This document shows positions 49,403 to 58,298 of a DNA stretch of 61,474 nucleotides, in pieces; position 1 is the stretch's first letter; each line of letters starts with the position of its first letter. Position numbers and translations under genes: made by a program. Under the pieces are notes generated by a model. It did not search any database. It saw only the letters and a program-made list of their open reading frames with translations, and was not told the origin of the DNA. The stretch comes from Alphaproteobacteria bacterium (GTDB taxonomy: Bacteria > Pseudomonadota > Alphaproteobacteria > Micropepsales > Micropepsaceae). The stretch lies in NCBI GenBank assembly GCA_019242275.1, contig JAFAVT010000238.1, positions 1 through 61,474 on the forward strand, read 5' to 3'.

Positions 49403-51364
49403 TCAAATCGCTTCCACCGAGAAGCGAAAGCGGCGTGGGCCCAATACATAAGCCGAGGGCTTGCGCGTATCGTCCAGCTCCAGGGCCGAAAGCTGGATCT
49501 GGCAGAACAGACTTTTCCTGCCGTCGCGGCCGGTCAACGGCCGGTGTGTCAGCATTCCCAAAAGCGGCGCAGTGGCACGATCCACCGTCACCCGTACCCC
49601 TGTGTGACGGTCGCCGATTTCGGCCCAGCCTTCACTCATGCCAAAGCCATAGGATGACGACACCAGGAAGGACACCGGCGCTCCGTGCTCGATATGGGCG
49701 GCGCCAAGAGTAAACCGCTCGCGCCCACCGCCATTACAGGTAGAGAACGTCAAATCCGGCTGGTCAAAAGCATCCGGCAACAGGGTGAAATGGCCGAGCC
49801 TGAGGACACCCTTGCTCCATTCCGGCCAGTCGAATGTCAGGTCGAAATCCACGCGGGGCGCCTCAGCGGCAAAGTGCATGACTTTGCGAATGGCGCCCGT
49901 GGGCGTTTCAATCAGCGCCTCGGCAGTCACGCCGCCATCGGCCTTTGTCTGGAGCCGCGCTTCACACCATTCCAGATCGGTGAGCTTGTGTTCGCCGGGT
50001 GCCTCGAAAACACTGTCGCCGGTGTACCAATCTGCTGTCAGGGCGATGTCGTCAAAGAAACCATGCGGCAGGCTGCCGAGGACAGGACGGGCGTGGGATC
50101 TAAAATGGAGGCTCGATAACGCCAGCCCGCGCCGCCGGTCCAGCCGCGCTGTCAAGGCGGGCGTCGTGATTGCGATGTGCCGCTCGCTCACCGGGGACCC
50201 GGTCAAAGCCGCAGGCAAATCTGGAGCGCGCGCACTCCAGCGCGCTTCCGCCCCCTTCAGGCGCGCGCAAAAGGTGGCCCAGCGCGTCTCGGTGATATGG
50301 GTACGAAAATCGCTGGCCCAGAGATAGCAAAGTTCTTTCCAGTCGGCCTTGGCCTCGTCGCGCAGCATCCCCTCATAAATACGCTGGCAAGCGGCGTTGA
50401 TGGCGGTATTGTCGCGGCCGGTCACAGCCCAGCGCGCCAGATTGTATTTGCGCTGCTTCTTTACAGGCACCGGGCAGGCCGGCCTTTCCAATGTCAGGCT
50501 CTTGCCGGCACCCGGCATTTCCAGCAGCGACAATACGCAAGACGGCGCCGCCAGCGCCACGCCTTCCGCGGGCAAGGCTGCCAGTGCCGCCTCAATCCGC
50601 GCCCATTCGCGCTTTTCACTCAAGCGTTCTTCGGTCCGGAAGCGGCCGGGACGGAAATCAAAAATCTCGGCATCGCTGGCATAAAGACAGAGGGCGCCCC
50701 CATCCATGATCTTTCGCCGAACGAAGGCAAGATAGGTATCCAGATCGGTGTCGCCATGGGCCAGGCGCTGCATCTGCTGAAAGAGGGTGGTGTTGCTCCA
50801 GATCAGGGCGATGCGTTCGCCACCGGGCCCCAGCGCATAATGGGGCAGATATTGGGTTGCTTGCGGCCACGCGGGATGGTTGGCGGCGGCGTTCTCCCAG
50901 TCCATCAGGAGGGCGTCGTAACCCGCTTCCAGATAAAGGGGCACCAGGCCGCCGGCATAAGCCTGTTCGTTCACCAGCGCCAGGCGCGGCGTCACGCCCA
51001 GCAGCCGCTGATAGATTTTATTGCCCAGCCGCAAATTTTCGCGCGTGACGCGGGCCGGGACTAGCGGCCCGATCATCTGACTGAAACCGGAGCCGATCAG
51101 TTCCACTTTGCCGGCTGCGATCAGAGCGCGGGCCCGAGCGACCCAGTCCGGATCGCGGGTGGTGATTTCTTCCAGAGTGTAACCGGAGACCTCTATCCCA
51201 AGCGGGCCATGCTTTTCGCAAAGATCCAACAGCGGGTGATAACAGTTGGCAATGACCTCGCCGCGCCGCTCTTCTTCAATGGAAGAAAAGGCCAGGTTCA
51301 GGTGAAAGAAGGCGAATCCCATCACACCTGCGCGGGCAGAAGCAACGGCGAAAGGCGCGTTCAT
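49403..51364 (-). CDS. GH57/GH38-like glycoside hydrolase or deacetylase family protein
   Basis: GFAFFHLNLAFSSIEEERRGEVIANCYHPLLDLCEKHGPLGIEVSGYTLEEI...GKVELIGSGFSQMIGPLVP...LVNEQAYAGGLVPLYLEAGYDALLMDWEN; 653 aa, no clear signal peptide. Confidence 0.65.
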   Translation of the reverse strand: MNAPFAVASARAGVMGFAFFHLNLAFSSIEEERRGEVIANCYHPLLDLCEKHGPLGIEVSGYTLEEITTRDPDWVARARALIAAGKVELIGSGFSQMIGPLVPARVTRENLRLGNKIYQRLLGVTPRLALVNEQAYAGGLVPLYLEAGYDALLMDWENAAANHPAWPQATQYLPHYALGPGGERIALIWSNTTLFQQMQRLAHGDTDLDTYLAFVRRKIMDGGALCLYASDAEIFDFRPGRFRTEERLSEKREWARIEAALAALPAEGVALAAPSCVLSLLEMPGAGKSLTLERPACPVPVKKQRKYNLARWAVTGRDNTAINAACQRIYEGMLRDEAKADWKELCYLWASDFRTHITETRWATFCARLKGAEARWSARAPDLPAALTGSPVSERHIAITTPALTARLDRRRGLALSSLHFRSHARPVLGSLPHGFFDDIALTADWYTGDSVFEAPGEHKLTDLEWCEARLQTKADGGVTAEALIETPTGAIRKVMHFAAEAPRVDFDLTFDWPEWSKGVLRLGHFTLLPDAFDQPDLTFSTCNGGGRERFTLGAAHIEHGAPVSFLVSSSYGFGMSEGWAEIGDRHTGVRVTVDRATAPLLGMLTHRPLTGRDGRKSLFCQIQLSALELDDTRKPSAYVLGPRRFRFSVEAI

Positions 51365-52584
51365 GCCGTTTCGACTTCGATCAAGGCCAGGGCGTCATTG
51401 GCGGCCGCAAGCGCAAGCTCGCGCGTGGTGCCGCTGGCCAGAACCATGGCGGCGCTGGGGCGCTTGTCACCGGCCGGCGGGATCACGTCTCCCGGCCGCG
51501 CCGTTACCACCACTTCGGCAATGCCGGGTACCGCGCGGGCGGCTTCCTCGCCCCGCACCGCGACCACCTTGCCCGCCTTCGGGAAGGCATAGCGCTGGAT
51601 CACGGCATGCTGATATTTTGGCGTCAGGTCTTCTTCACTGACCGGTTCGCCCAAGGCCAGCTTGATGGCGGCGCCGATGAAATCCACGCCGGTATTGAGC
51701 GGTATCTCACGGGTACAGAAAAAGCCGCCCGAAAGCCGCGCCGCCAATTCAATGACATAAGGCTCGCCCCGGTGCACGACGATGTCGCCCTTGACGGTGC
51801 CGTGGTTGACGCCCATGGCCGCGGCGGCGCGTGCCACCAGATCGCGCACCTTTTCCTGAATATCTACCGGCAGGTGACTGGGCAAATCGCCGCCATTTTC
51901 AATGAAGAAGGGCGCGTATCTCTCCAGATATTCGTAATTGCGGTCGCTGAAGCCTGGCGTGAAACAGCGTCCGCCCATCACCACACTTTCGGTCGAAACC
52001 TGCGGGCCTTCCAGATACTGCTCCACCATCACCCGCTCGCTGGGGGAATAAGACCGCGCCAGCATAAACGCCGCCGCCAAATCCTCCACCTTCGCAATGC
52101 GTTGCACGCCGCGCGAGCCGCGCGAATCCACCGGCTTTATCACCAGGTCGCGGCCGCGTTCGATGGCAATGCGCTGCAACTCCTGTGGGGTGGAAACTTC
52201 GGCAAACCAGGGCACCGCCACACCGGCGCTGCGAAAAGCCTTTTTCATCGCCAACTTGTCACAAGCCAATTCCGCCACATGCACCGGCAAGCCGGGAATG
52301 CGCAGCTTCTGCGCCACGGTGGCCGCCGTGACCGGCGCGTCGGCGGCAACGCAAAGCACGCCGTCAATTTTGCGAATTTTCCGGGAATAACGTTCGGCAG
52401 CGGCGGCGGTCTCAGCCGGACCATAGACATCGGCGATCAGGCAGGAATCGGCGAAGGCAAAGCCCGGTGCCTTGGGATCGAGATCAGAGACGACCACGGT
52501 GTGGCCCATCTCCTTGGCGCGGCGCGCGGCTTCGGCAGCCTCGATGCCGCCGGAGACGATCAACAGGGTTTTTCCGGATGCCAT
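51361..52584 (-). CDS. ATP-grasp family carboxylate-amine ligase-like protein
   Basis: LLIVSGGIEAAEAARRAKEMGHTVVVSDLDP...RDLVIKPVDSRGSRGVQRI...ERVMVEQYLEGPQVSTESVVMGG...YVIELAARLSGGFF. Confidence 0.85.
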   Translation of the reverse strand: MASGKTLLIVSGGIEAAEAARRAKEMGHTVVVSDLDPKAPGFAFADSCLIADVYGPAETAAAAERYSRKIRKIDGVLCVAADAPVTAATVAQKLRIPGLPVHVAELACDKLAMKKAFRSAGVAVPWFAEVSTPQELQRIAIERGRDLVIKPVDSRGSRGVQRIAKVEDLAAAFMLARSYSPSERVMVEQYLEGPQVSTESVVMGGRCFTPGFSDRNYEYLERYAPFFIENGGDLPSHLPVDIQEKVRDLVARAAAAMGVNHGTVKGDIVVHRGEPYVIELAARLSGGFFCTREIPLNTGVDFIGAAIKLALGEPVSEEDLTPKYQHAVIQRYAFPKAGKVVAVRGEEAARAVPGIAEVVVTARPGDVIPPAGDKRPSAAMVLASGTTRELALAAANDALALIEVETA

Positions 52585-53336
52585 CAGAAGTAAAGCCCGC
52601 CATTGACGTTGAGGGTCTGAGCCGTGATGTAGCTGGCCGCGTCGGAGGAAAGGAACACCGCCGCGTCCGCCACCTCGCGGGGGCTGCCCATGCGCTTGAG
52701 GATGATGGCTTCGGCCGCCTTCTGCACGGCCGCGTTGGCCATGCCGGCCGCGGCCATTTCAGAAGCGATCAAGCCGGCAGCCAAAATATTGGATCGAATG
52801 TTATATTGTGCGCCGAAGCGGGCAATCACTTGCGCCAGAGAAATCAGACCGGCTTTGGAAGCGGCATAATGGGCGGTGCGCGGCCCGCCATACTGGCCGG
52901 AGACTGAGCCGATATGGGTGATAGCGCCGCCGCCTGCCTGTTTTAACAGGGGCAGAAATACTTGGGCCACGATAAAAGGGCCTTTCAGGTTGGTATCAAG
53001 AACCAGGTCCCAATCCGTATCTTCGATGTGGTCGAAGTCGGTTGGCTTGTTGATTCCGGCATTGTTTATCAGGATCGAGATGCCGCCGAAGGAACGTGCC
53101 TGCTCCGCCGCGTCTTCGACGCTTGCGCGGCTGACCACGTCCATCTGCACGGCGCATGCCCGCCGGCCCATTTCTTCGATTTGCCGCACAATGACGGCCG
53201 CATCGGCATGGCGTTCGCGATAGGTGAGCAGTACATTGGCGCCGGCGTGCCCCAGCCCTAAGGCAATAGCGGCACCCAAGCCGCGGCTGCCGCCGGTGAC
53301 GACCGCGTTTTTTCCTGCCAGCGAAAAGCGGCTCAT
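52584..53336 (-). CDS. SDR family oxidoreductase
   Basis: KNAVVTGGSRGLGAAIALGLGHAGANVLLTYRER...LINNAGINKP...HYAASKAGLISL. Confidence 0.92.
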   Translation of the reverse strand: MSRFSLAGKNAVVTGGSRGLGAAIALGLGHAGANVLLTYRERHADAAVIVRQIEEMGRRACAVQMDVVSRASVEDAAEQARSFGGISILINNAGINKPTDFDHIEDTDWDLVLDTNLKGPFIVAQVFLPLLKQAGGGAITHIGSVSGQYGGPRTAHYAASKAGLISLAQVIARFGAQYNIRSNILAAGLIASEMAAAGMANAAVQKAAEAIILKRMGSPREVADAAVFLSSDAASYITAQTLNVNGGLYF

Positions 53337-54292
53337 TTCTTTCGTTTCAGCACTTTGCGCGCCGCGGCGGCGATAAAGGGCGCGGCAATCTCATAGGCAT
53401 AAGCCAACTCCTCCGGTTCGCCGGAGGAACCAAAACTGTCCGCGACGCCGACAAATTCGATCGGCGCCGGCACGGTAGCGGCCAGCGCTTCGGCCACGGC
53501 CCCGCCCAGACCGCCATGGATATTGTGGTCTTCCGCCGTGACGATGGCTCCGGTCTCGCGGGCGCACCGTGCCACCAGCTCACGATCAATCGGCTTGATG
53601 GTGGCCATGTTGACGACACGGGCACTAATGCCATCCGCCTCCAGCATCTGCGCGGCTGCCAGGGCGCGGGCCACTTCGGCGCCACAGGCGATAAGGGTCA
53701 CGTCGCTACCGTCACGGATAATCTGCCCCTTGCCGATTTCGAACTTGTGACCTTCGCCAAAGACGTGCGGCGCCGGACTGCGGCCGGTGCGCATATAGAC
53801 CGGGCCGCCGAATTCGAGGATGGCACGGGTGGCCAGGGCCGTCTCGGTGGCATCAGCAGGCGAGATCACCGTCATGCCCGGAATGGCACGGAAGGCAGCA
53901 AGGTCTTCCAGGCACTGAGCGCTGCCCCCGTCAGGGCCAACATCCAGACCGGGATGCGACGCCACAATCTTGGCGTTGCGTTTGGCATAACACAGCGAAA
54001 GCCGCGCCTGCTCAATGGCGCGCAGGCAGAAGACGGCGAAGGTGGTGACCACCGGCAACAGCCCCACAGCGGCCATGCCACCGGCTGCCGCCATCATATT
54101 TTGCTCGGCAATGCCAAACTGGACAAATCGGCCGGGATGGGATTTGCGAATGTGATGCACACCGGTGCCTCCGGCAATATCAGCGTCCAGCACCACGAGG
54201 TTTGGAAACTCATCCGCCAGAGCGGACAACGCCTTGCCGAAAGCTTCGCGCAGCGAATCGCCACTGCTGCCGATCAGGGCCGGACTAGACAT
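53333..54292 (-). CDS. Transketolase C-terminal half (split transketolase)
   Basis: SLREAFGKALSALADEFPNLVVLDADIAGGTGVHHIRKSHPGRFVQFGIAEQNMMAAAGGMA...VTLIACGAEVARALAAAQML...TAEDHNIHGGLG. Confidence 0.9.
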   Translation of the reverse strand: MSSPALIGSSGDSLREAFGKALSALADEFPNLVVLDADIAGGTGVHHIRKSHPGRFVQFGIAEQNMMAAAGGMAAVGLLPVVTTFAVFCLRAIEQARLSLCYAKRNAKIVASHPGLDVGPDGGSAQCLEDLAAFRAIPGMTVISPADATETALATRAILEFGGPVYMRTGRSPAPHVFGEGHKFEIGKGQIIRDGSDVTLIACGAEVARALAAAQMLEADGISARVVNMATIKPIDRELVARCARETGAIVTAEDHNIHGGLGGAVAEALAATVPAPIEFVGVADSFGSSGEPEELAYAYEIAAPFIAAAARKVLKRKK

Positions 54293-55205
54293 TGAGCAGA
54301 TCCTCGATTTCGCCGGCGCTGGCGCCAAGAGCCGTGAGCGCATCAACGGTTTGTTCGCGCGTCATCTTCACGCTGCCGTGCCAGGCGGGCACGTTCTCCA
54401 TCATCGGCACGCCCTTGCCTTTGATGGTGTGGGCGATGATCACCGACGGCGCCCCGGTGGTGACGGCGGCATTGCGAAAGGCGGAAAGTATCGCCTCAAC
54501 GTCATGGCCATCAATCTCGGTGACGGCCCAGCCAAACGCGCTCCACTTCGCCGCCAGCGGTTCGAGCTTCATAATACTATCATTGGCGGCATCGCTTTGC
54601 AGCTTGTTGTAGTCAATCAGGACACAGAGATTGTCCAACCGGTGATGGGCCGCCGCCATGGCCGCTTCCCAGACTTCACCTTCCTGCAATTCGCCGTCGC
54701 CCAAAAGCGTATAAACCCGGGCATCATTCTTTTGCAGCTTAAGCCCCAGCGCCATCCCCAAGGCGACCGAGAATCCCTGGCCAAGCGAGCCGGTGGAGGT
54801 TTCGACCCAAGGCAGATCGAGCACATGCGGATGGCCCTGAAACTTGCTGCCCAGCTTGCGCAGTGTCAGGGCCTCCTTCGGATCGCAAAAACCGGCCTGC
54901 GCCGCCGCCGCGTATAATGCCGGGGCCGCATGACCCTTGGACAGAACAAACCGGTCGCGCAACGGATCGTCGGCGCCGCTGGGCCAGACATTCATTTCGG
55001 CGCCATACAGACAGGCCAGCATATCGGCACAGGAAAGGGCGCCGCCGGGATGGCCGCTACCGGCATGAAAAATGGCGGCCAGACAATGCATCCGCGCCCT
55101 GCGGGCCGCTTCTGCCAGTTGCGCTTCCAGACTGACACCAAGCTCGATCTCGGCGATGTCGTTGGCGGGCCCATTCTTGGGAATGGCGTGTGGCAATGCA
55201 GTCAT
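54285..55205 (-). CDS. Transketolase N-terminal half (split transketolase)
   Basis: FHAGSGHPGGALSCADMLACLYGAEMN...RFVLSKGHAAPALYAA...GSLGQGFSVALGMALG...YTLLGDGELQEGEVWEAAMAAAHHRLDNLCVLIDYNKLQSD (ThDP motif GDGE...N). Confidence 0.93.
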   Translation of the reverse strand: MTALPHAIPKNGPANDIAEIELGVSLEAQLAEAARRARMHCLAAIFHAGSGHPGGALSCADMLACLYGAEMNVWPSGADDPLRDRFVLSKGHAAPALYAAAAQAGFCDPKEALTLRKLGSKFQGHPHVLDLPWVETSTGSLGQGFSVALGMALGLKLQKNDARVYTLLGDGELQEGEVWEAAMAAAHHRLDNLCVLIDYNKLQSDAANDSIMKLEPLAAKWSAFGWAVTEIDGHDVEAILSAFRNAAVTTGAPSVIIAHTIKGKGVPMMENVPAWHGSVKMTREQTVDALTALGASAGEIEDLLNV

Positions 55206-55212
55206 TTTCGCC

Positions 55213-56397
55213 TCATGCGGCTTTGCGCGCCTTGGCGCTTTCCAGCAGGTCTGTATAGAGAATGATTTCGGCACCCGGCACGCGCATCTTCACTTCCCGC
55301 GCGATTTCATCCGCAAACATGCGCGACATCACGATTACGGCGTCAATGTCGGCCAGCGCTTCCGGCGCCGCCAGCCGCACACCATGGCGCTCATCCATGT
55401 GTTTTAGCAAATGCGCATCAATCAGAAGCGATAGGGTGCGGGGATCAAAACCGCCTTCGCGCACCAGCAAGTCGAACAACCGGCCTGCGCCCCACAGCGC
55501 CACGCGCCGCGGCGCCAGGGCGCGGATGGTGGTCGCGGCATGGCGCAGCGCCGCCAGATTGGCCAGCCGCGTCGCCTGATAGCGCTGGATCAGGGCTTGG
55601 GCGATGCCGACCTCCATGGGATCGGCGGTCACCGCAAAGGGTATGGCGCCGGTCTTGCGTGCCACGAACAGCAGATTGACGGGGTCCGCCGGATCAGGCT
55701 CGCGCAAGATTTCAAAACCGGCGGCTTGGATCATTCGACCCAAGGTGGTGGCCGAGAAATGAAAGAGATGTTTGTCAATGAACCATTCTTCCAGAATGTC
55801 CCGCCCGCCGATCAGGGCAATGTTGGGAGCATCCAGCACCAGCAAACCGCCAGGCTTGAGGACGCGGGCATGATCCTTCAGCGCCGCGAAGGGCGCCGCC
55901 AGATGCTCGATAGTGTGGCAGGAATGGACGATATCGAAATGGCCGTCCGGCAACGCCGTGGCTTCGATGCGTGCTTGAATCAAGTCGGTGCGATGCAGGT
56001 CGGCGCAGGATTGGGCGAAACGCTCGTCCGGCTCTACCGCGGTGATGTGGGCATTCGGCGCGGCGGACAGGAACGCCTTGGCGAAGCTGCCGCGATTGGA
56101 ACCGACATCCAGCAGCTTGAGCGCTGTGGTCATGTCGCTCTGGCGGGCGACAGCCTCCAGCGCGATCTCGGTCCGAAAGCTCTTGCCGTAGCGGACATTG
56201 CCCCAGTCGGCACCGCCGGAGACGGCGGCGTCATGCCGCTCCACCGTGCGGGCGATGCGCGGCGCGCTCTGCACCAGGCCGCAATGCTGACAGAGATAAA
56301 CTGTGAGGCCGCGGGTCGAACCGTCAGGCTTGTAAACCGCGGCCAGGCCTGCCTTGCGGCAGAAGTCGCAGGCCAAAACCTCGTGCATAGCCGACAT
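55213..56397 (-). CDS. SAM-dependent C-methyltransferase-like protein
   Basis: N-terminal Cys cluster CDFCRKAG...YLCQHCGLVQ, SAM motif LKLLDVGSNRGSFAKAFLSAAP, C-terminal Rossmann-like RRVALWGAGRLFDLLVREGGF...DAVIVMSRMFADEIAREVK. Confidence 0.85.
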   Translation of the reverse strand: MSAMHEVLACDFCRKAGLAAVYKPDGSTRGLTVYLCQHCGLVQSAPRIARTVERHDAAVSGGADWGNVRYGKSFRTEIALEAVARQSDMTTALKLLDVGSNRGSFAKAFLSAAPNAHITAVEPDERFAQSCADLHRTDLIQARIEATALPDGHFDIVHSCHTIEHLAAPFAALKDHARVLKPGGLLVLDAPNIALIGGRDILEEWFIDKHLFHFSATTLGRMIQAAGFEILREPDPADPVNLLFVARKTGAIPFAVTADPMEVGIAQALIQRYQATRLANLAALRHAATTIRALAPRRVALWGAGRLFDLLVREGGFDPRTLSLLIDAHLLKHMDERHGVRLAAPEALADIDAVIVMSRMFADEIAREVKMRVPGAEIILYTDLLESAKARKAA

Positions 56398-56455
56398 GAA
56401 CCAGCCCGGTGAAGAATCCGGTAACCATGTTCGTCCGCGATTGGTTAACGCCGCT

Positions 56456-57277
56456 CTAATAGGCGACTGCATACTCCGCCGCGCCGGCATAGCCGAGAGC
56501 CGCCATCATCTCGCCGGCGATAGATTCAAACTGTGCCGTCTGACGAGCATCCAGCAGCCGGTCTTCCGGCCGATTGACATTGTGCGGCCGGGCGAAGAGG
56601 GCAAAATCCGCTTCCCGGTAAGGCAAGTCCAAAAAATCGGACATTTCCTTGAACACGGCCGGAGATTTGATGAGGTCCTCGAGTTTCACGAACAGTGTTC
56701 GGTGGCGGGGTACAGCAGCCAGAGCCTCGAGCGCCACCTTGTTGATTTCCGCCCAATGCCAGCAAATGCGCTGGAATTGATCAAAGCCGCGAAAAGTTTC
56801 GGCCATCGGGTCGCCCCGGCGTGGTACCGGCCACCAATAGGGCTTTTCGGGCGGCGGCAGCGGCCCCGTCCCGTCATACCAGTCTTGCAGCGCTGCATTT
56901 GACCGGTCGTCGTAATTTTCGGCGCTCAGCTTGTGGAAATAGCTCGACGCCACCTTGCGGCCATCGCGCACCAGATGAACGAAACGGCCTTCCGGAAACA
57001 GGGCGGCGAGATCGGGGATCAGCCAGGACAATTTGTTGGAAGAATCGCCCCAATGCGTGCCTTGTGCATGATGAAGAGCGGCGCCGAAGGTTTCATCCAA
57101 CACGTGGCGCGCTTCCTGCGCATTCACCGCCCCCAGATAGCGCTTTACCGCCAATGGCTGGGTGATCTGCACGGCATATTCGTGATGCATGGTAACGCCG
57201 GACATGGCGGAGAACACTTTATGCAGCATGGCAGTGCCGCTTCTGCCGCTGGAGACGATAAAAAACGGCCGTGCCAC
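56456..57277 (-). CDS. Sulfotransferase family protein
   Basis: PFFIVSSGRSGTAMLHKVFSAM (5'-PSB loop), RFVHLVRDGRKVASSYFH, FVKLEDLIKSP. Confidence 0.85.
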   Translation of the reverse strand: MARPFFIVSSGRSGTAMLHKVFSAMSGVTMHHEYAVQITQPLAVKRYLGAVNAQEARHVLDETFGAALHHAQGTHWGDSSNKLSWLIPDLAALFPEGRFVHLVRDGRKVASSYFHKLSAENYDDRSNAALQDWYDGTGPLPPPEKPYWWPVPRRGDPMAETFRGFDQFQRICWHWAEINKVALEALAAVPRHRTLFVKLEDLIKSPAVFKEMSDFLDLPYREADFALFARPHNVNRPEDRLLDARQTAQFESIAGEMMAALGYAGAAEYAVAY

Positions 57278-57282
57278 TCTAT

Positions 57283-58239
57283 TTAGCCTACCGCGTGGCC
57301 AAATGAGGCCGGTTTGACTGCGATCACCACCGCCTCGCGGCCAATACCCAATTTCGCCATCGCCTTGTAGAAGTCGCGCCGCAGGTGGGTCAGCCCGGAT
57401 TTTTCAAACGCCAGGTCGAAATTCTTGCGTTTGCTGTGACAGGCGCGGCCCAGCGCCGGATCGCCGACATAATTTTCACCCATCATCAGGAAAGCTTCCA
57501 TGGGAAAGCTGGTGGTGCGTTCGACCAATGTCAGCTCCAGCTTCAGCAGCGCCCCTTCCAGGGACTCGAAATCGAAGTAATTAAGATGATGGGGAGGCGC
57601 CAACCACCATTCTCCGACCTCGACAGCGCCGCGGGCAGCGATTTGCAGCAGCGAAAAGTCATTGGGCACGCCCACACAAAGAACGCCGCCAGGGGCCAAA
57701 AGGTTTGCGGCGCGCCTCAGTGTTGCGGCGGCATCGGGCACATGCTCGAGAACATTGGTGAGATTGACGACATCGAATTGGTCCAGCGCGGCAGCGCTCT
57801 GATCATTGAAAAAGCCTTCCGTGACCGATGCGCCAAGCGAGCGGGCATGGGCTGCGGCCTGGCTTGACGGCTCGATGCCGTGCGCATTCCAGCCGCGGGA
57901 AAGCGCCGTTTTGAGAAAAAAACCTGGACCGCAACCAATATCCAGCAGGCGGCGCCGGCCACCCCCGACCAGCTTTTCGAAGATCGCCAGTCGGTCATTC
58001 TGCGCCAACTCGAACCAGGTCTGATCTTCGCGCGCATGGGTGATAAAGGTGGGCTTTTCAGCGGCGTAGTATTTTTCACGATATTCCTGCTCGAGTGTGG
58101 CCGGATCGGGCAGCGGCAAGACATGACGGAAGCCGCAGGCAAAGCAGTCTATGATGTCATGGCCTTTGGCCTGGGTTACGCGCGGGCCATTATGCGGGCC
58201 ATCGCGCAAAAATTCGGCAGGTGATACGGCATGACTCAT
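57283..58239 (-). CDS. Class I SAM-dependent methyltransferase
   Basis: RRRLLDIGCGPGFFLKTALSRGWNAHGIEPSSQAAAHAR...FDVVNLTNVLEHVPDAAATLRRAANLLAPGGVLCVGVPND. Confidence 0.9.
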   Translation of the reverse strand: MSHAVSPAEFLRDGPHNGPRVTQAKGHDIIDCFACGFRHVLPLPDPATLEQEYREKYYAAEKPTFITHAREDQTWFELAQNDRLAIFEKLVGGGRRRLLDIGCGPGFFLKTALSRGWNAHGIEPSSQAAAHARSLGASVTEGFFNDQSAAALDQFDVVNLTNVLEHVPDAAATLRRAANLLAPGGVLCVGVPNDFSLLQIAARGAVEVGEWWLAPPHHLNYFDFESLEGALLKLELTLVERTTSFPMEAFLMMGENYVGDPALGRACHSKRKNFDLAFEKSGLTHLRRDFYKAMAKLGIGREAVVIAVKPASFGHAVG

Positions 58240-58298
58240 AAAACTCGCCCCCCGCGTGTTAACCGCTTTTTAGCCATACGCTCCTTAATTTTGACTGA

